A program made the position numbers and the translations under genes. The notes beneath the pieces are model-generated. The model was not told the origin of the DNA. It made no database searches and was given only the letters and a program-made list of their open reading frames with translations. Positions 4,208 to 5,564 of a stretch of DNA of 5,564 bases are shown piece after piece. The DNA is taken from contig DHWU01000063.1 in the NCBI GenBank assembly GCA_002413345.1, positions 1 through 5,564 of the forward strand. Direction: 5' to 3'. Numbering within the stretch: the stretch's first letter is position 1; each line of letters starts with the position of its first letter. The stretch is from Propionibacteriaceae bacterium UBA5174. Its GTDB lineage: Bacteria > Actinomycetota > Actinomycetes > Propionibacteriales > Propionibacteriaceae.

Positions 4208-4915
4208 GTGAAAAGCGAGATAGACGAGATGGCGGGGTGTGATCCCGAAGTAGCTGCGGATGCGTCCACCCGTAGCCGGGTCTCCCGCTCGATCCTGCAG
4301 CACGGTCCGTCCACGGCCAACGACCTGGCCACCAGGCTGGGGCTGACCCCGGCTGCGGTGCGCCGCCACCTGACCGTATTGATTGACTCAGGGCAGGTGA
4401 CTAGTCGACAGCAGCGGGTCTACGGGCCCCGCGGACGTGGGCGTCCGGCCAAGGTCTTTGAACTCACCGATAACGGCCGCGGGAACTTCTACACCGCCTA
4501 CGATCGGTTGGCTATTGATTCCTTGCACTACCTGTACCACTTAGGTGGGGAGCAGGCAGTGGATCGGTTTGCGGTCAGTGTGGCCGAGCCAATCGTCTTG
4601 CGCTTCACTGAACTGAGCGCCGACTATGACACTCCAGCCGAAGCGCTAGTGGCAGCCCTGGTTGATGAGGGTTTTGTGGCCTCACTTCGGCCGCTTCCCA
4701 GCGGTGCCCAGCTGTGTCAATACCACTGCCCGGTGGCCCACGTGGCAACCGAATTCCCGCAACTGTGCGAGGCCGAAACCAAGGCCTTCGCTGAATTGCT
4801 CGGCACTCACGTGCAGCGACTCGCCACGATCGCCCACGGCGACGGGGTCTGTACCACTCATCTGCCGCGGCCAGTATCACCGGCCGTGGCGGAGTCAGAA
4901 AGGAAGATGCGATGA
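4208..4915 (+). CDS. sufR: Iron-sulphur cluster-sensing transcriptional regulator SufR
   Basis: Cytoplasmic repressor of the suf Fe-S assembly operon that senses its own cluster. The 235 residues contain a winged helix-turn-helix at about 24-88, with LATRLGLTPAAVRRHLTVL (40-58) as the helix-turn-helix and GRGRPAKVFELTDNG (76-90) as the wing. The C-terminal part carries Cys170, Cys174, Cys187 and Cys215 (Cys-x3-Cys-x12-Cys-x27-Cys), the expected cluster ligands, in a block reading CPVAHVA, FPQLCEAE and LATIAHGDGVCTTH that is typical of actinobacterial SufR. The GTG at 4208 is chosen because AGGTGAG (4192-4198) lies nine bases upstream; ATG at 4229 (residue 8) is a fallback. The gene overlaps sufB by ATGA, so both are on one transcript and autoregulation would control sufB. 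A four-codon frame ATG-GTG-TTG-TGA (4200-4211) overlaps the start codon. Confidence 0.93.
   Translation: MKSEIDEMAGCDPEVAADASTRSRVSRSILQHGPSTANDLATRLGLTPAAVRRHLTVLIDSGQVTSRQQRVYGPRGRGRPAKVFELTDNGRGNFYTAYDRLAIDSLHYLYHLGGEQAVDRFAVSVAEPIVLRFTELSADYDTPAEALVAALVDEGFVASLRPLPSGAQLCQYHCPVAHVATEFPQLCEAETKAFAELLGTHVQRLATIAHGDGVCTTHLPRPVSPAVAESERKMR
4861..4893 (+). promoter_or_regulatory. Hairpin at the end of sufR, just before the sufB ribosome site
   Basis: Bases 4861-4872 pair with 4882-4893 (12 pairs, two of them G-U) around a nine-base loop, with GCCGCGGCC (4864-4872) opposite GGCCGTGGC (4882-4890). The sufB ribosome site AAAGGAAG (4899-4906) begins six bases later. No T-run follows. It could mark an RNA processing point that lets sufB be made in excess over its repressor, or it could simply reflect G+C-rich codons. 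Confidence 0.45.
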
Positions 4916-5564
4916 CTGCGATGACTCCGTCTGCGCCCGGTTTGGGTGCCAGCCAGGAAGAACATCTGGACGCGTTGGGTGCTTATCAATATGGCTGGCA
5001 CGATCCTGATGCCGCTGGCAAGACGGCGCAGCGCGGTCTGAGCGAAGAGGTGGTGCGGCGAATTTCGGCGCTGAAAGATGAGCCGGAGTGGATGCTCGAA
5101 CTGCGGCTGAAGGCGCTGAGATTGTTCGACCGCAAGCCGATGCCCACCTGGGGTGCCGATCTGAGCGGCATCGACTTCGACAACATCAAGTACTTCGTGC
5201 GCTCCACGGAGAAGCAGGCGCAAACCTGGGAAGACCTGCCCGACGACATCAAACGCACCTATGACCGGCTCGGGATCCCCGAAGCTGAGAAGGCGCGGTT
5301 GGTTTCCGGAGTAGCTGCCCAGTACGAATCTGAGGTGGTCTACCACAAGATCAACGAGGAGTTGGAACGCCAAGGCGTGATCTTCGTCGACACCGACACC
5401 GGCTTGAAGGAATACCCAGAACTGTTCAAGCAGTACTTCACCTCGGTGGTGCCGGTGGGCGACAACAAGTTCTCCGCGCTGAACACCTCGGTTTGGTCGG
5501 GCGGCTCGTTCATCTATGTGCCCAAGGGAGTGCATGTGGCGATCCCGCTGCAGGCCTACTTCCG
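4912..5564 (+). CDS. sufB: Fe-S cluster assembly scaffold protein SufB (N-terminal part)
   Basis: SufB combines with SufC and SufD to build Fe-S clusters in the cytosol. The frame is open to the window edge, giving 217 complete codons of a protein usually around 470 residues. Recognisable conserved stretches are EPEWMLELRLKAL (57-69), YFVRSTEK (94-101), DLPDDIKRTYDRLGIPEAEK (108-127), AAQYESEVVYHKI (135-147), FVDTDTGL (158-165) and ALNTSVWSGGSFIYVPKGV (189-207). ATG at 4912 overlaps the sufR stop as ATGA and has AAAGGAAG five bases upstream; a second ATG at 4921 is possible but is spaced 14 bases from that site. Ala210 in HVAIPLQAY is unusual, since Asp or Glu is common there. No intein is present in the visible part. 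The catalytic Cys of SufB lies beyond the edge. Confidence 0.96.
   Translation, partial: MTAMTPSAPGLGASQEEHLDALGAYQYGWHDPDAAGKTAQRGLSEEVVRRISALKDEPEWMLELRLKALRLFDRKPMPTWGADLSGIDFDNIKYFVRSTEKQAQTWEDLPDDIKRTYDRLGIPEAEKARLVSGVAAQYESEVVYHKINEELERQGVIFVDTDTGLKEYPELFKQYFTSVVPVGDNKFSALNTSVWSGGSFIYVPKGVHVAIPLQAYF

Noticed and set aside
4858..5535. 225-codon minus-strand frame opposite sufB
   Set aside because: It mirrors the codons of a clearly conserved sufB and shows no known protein pattern.

Overview
This window is chromosomal DNA of an actinobacterium (Actinomycetota). The evidence is an RbpA-family RNA polymerase-binding protein, which is restricted to that phylum; the gene order gap-pgk-tpiA-secG with pgl, sufR and sufB nearby; a SufR-type regulator whose C-terminal half is characteristically actinobacterial; frequent GTG and TTG starts; and fairly high G+C. 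I cannot place it below phylum with confidence. No mobile element, tRNA, rRNA or CRISPR array is visible.

Layout. Positions 1-44 are the last codons of gapA (glyceraldehyde-3-phosphate dehydrogenase). A long perfect-looking hairpin (62-104) lies between it and pgk (133-1329). tpiA (1331-2116) follows one base later, so gapA-pgk-tpiA form a lower-glycolysis operon. After a hairpin (2131-2160) come secG (2222-2500, translocon subunit) and an RbpA paralogue (2532-2888, TTG start). A 12-bp inverted repeat (2899-2949) separates this plus-strand block from pgl (2907-3644, minus strand, 6-phosphogluconolactonase family). A gene-free stretch of 563 bases (3645-4207) follows, rich in hairpins in its pgl-side half and with operator-like inverted repeats in its sufR-side half. 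sufR (4208-4915) and the first 217 codons of sufB (4912 to the window edge) begin the iron-sulphur cluster assembly operon, with overlapping stop and start codons.

How the parts relate. The genes are housekeeping: triose-phosphate metabolism, protein export, transcription initiation and Fe-S cluster assembly. The notable point is what is missing. In actinobacteria such as Mycobacterium tuberculosis, the interval between pgl (devB) and sufR carries opcA, zwf, tal, tkt, ctaB and further genes. Here the interval has collapsed to noncoding DNA and pgl stands alone. The remaining Pgl also lacks the Asp/Glu-Gly-His active-site triplet, reading His-Gly-Ser instead. Together these suggest a local loss or relocation of the oxidative pentose-phosphate genes with pgl decaying or repurposed. 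I found no clearly new multi-gene system; the best leads are this altered pgl, the structured intergenic region and the hairpins placed at several gene junctions.
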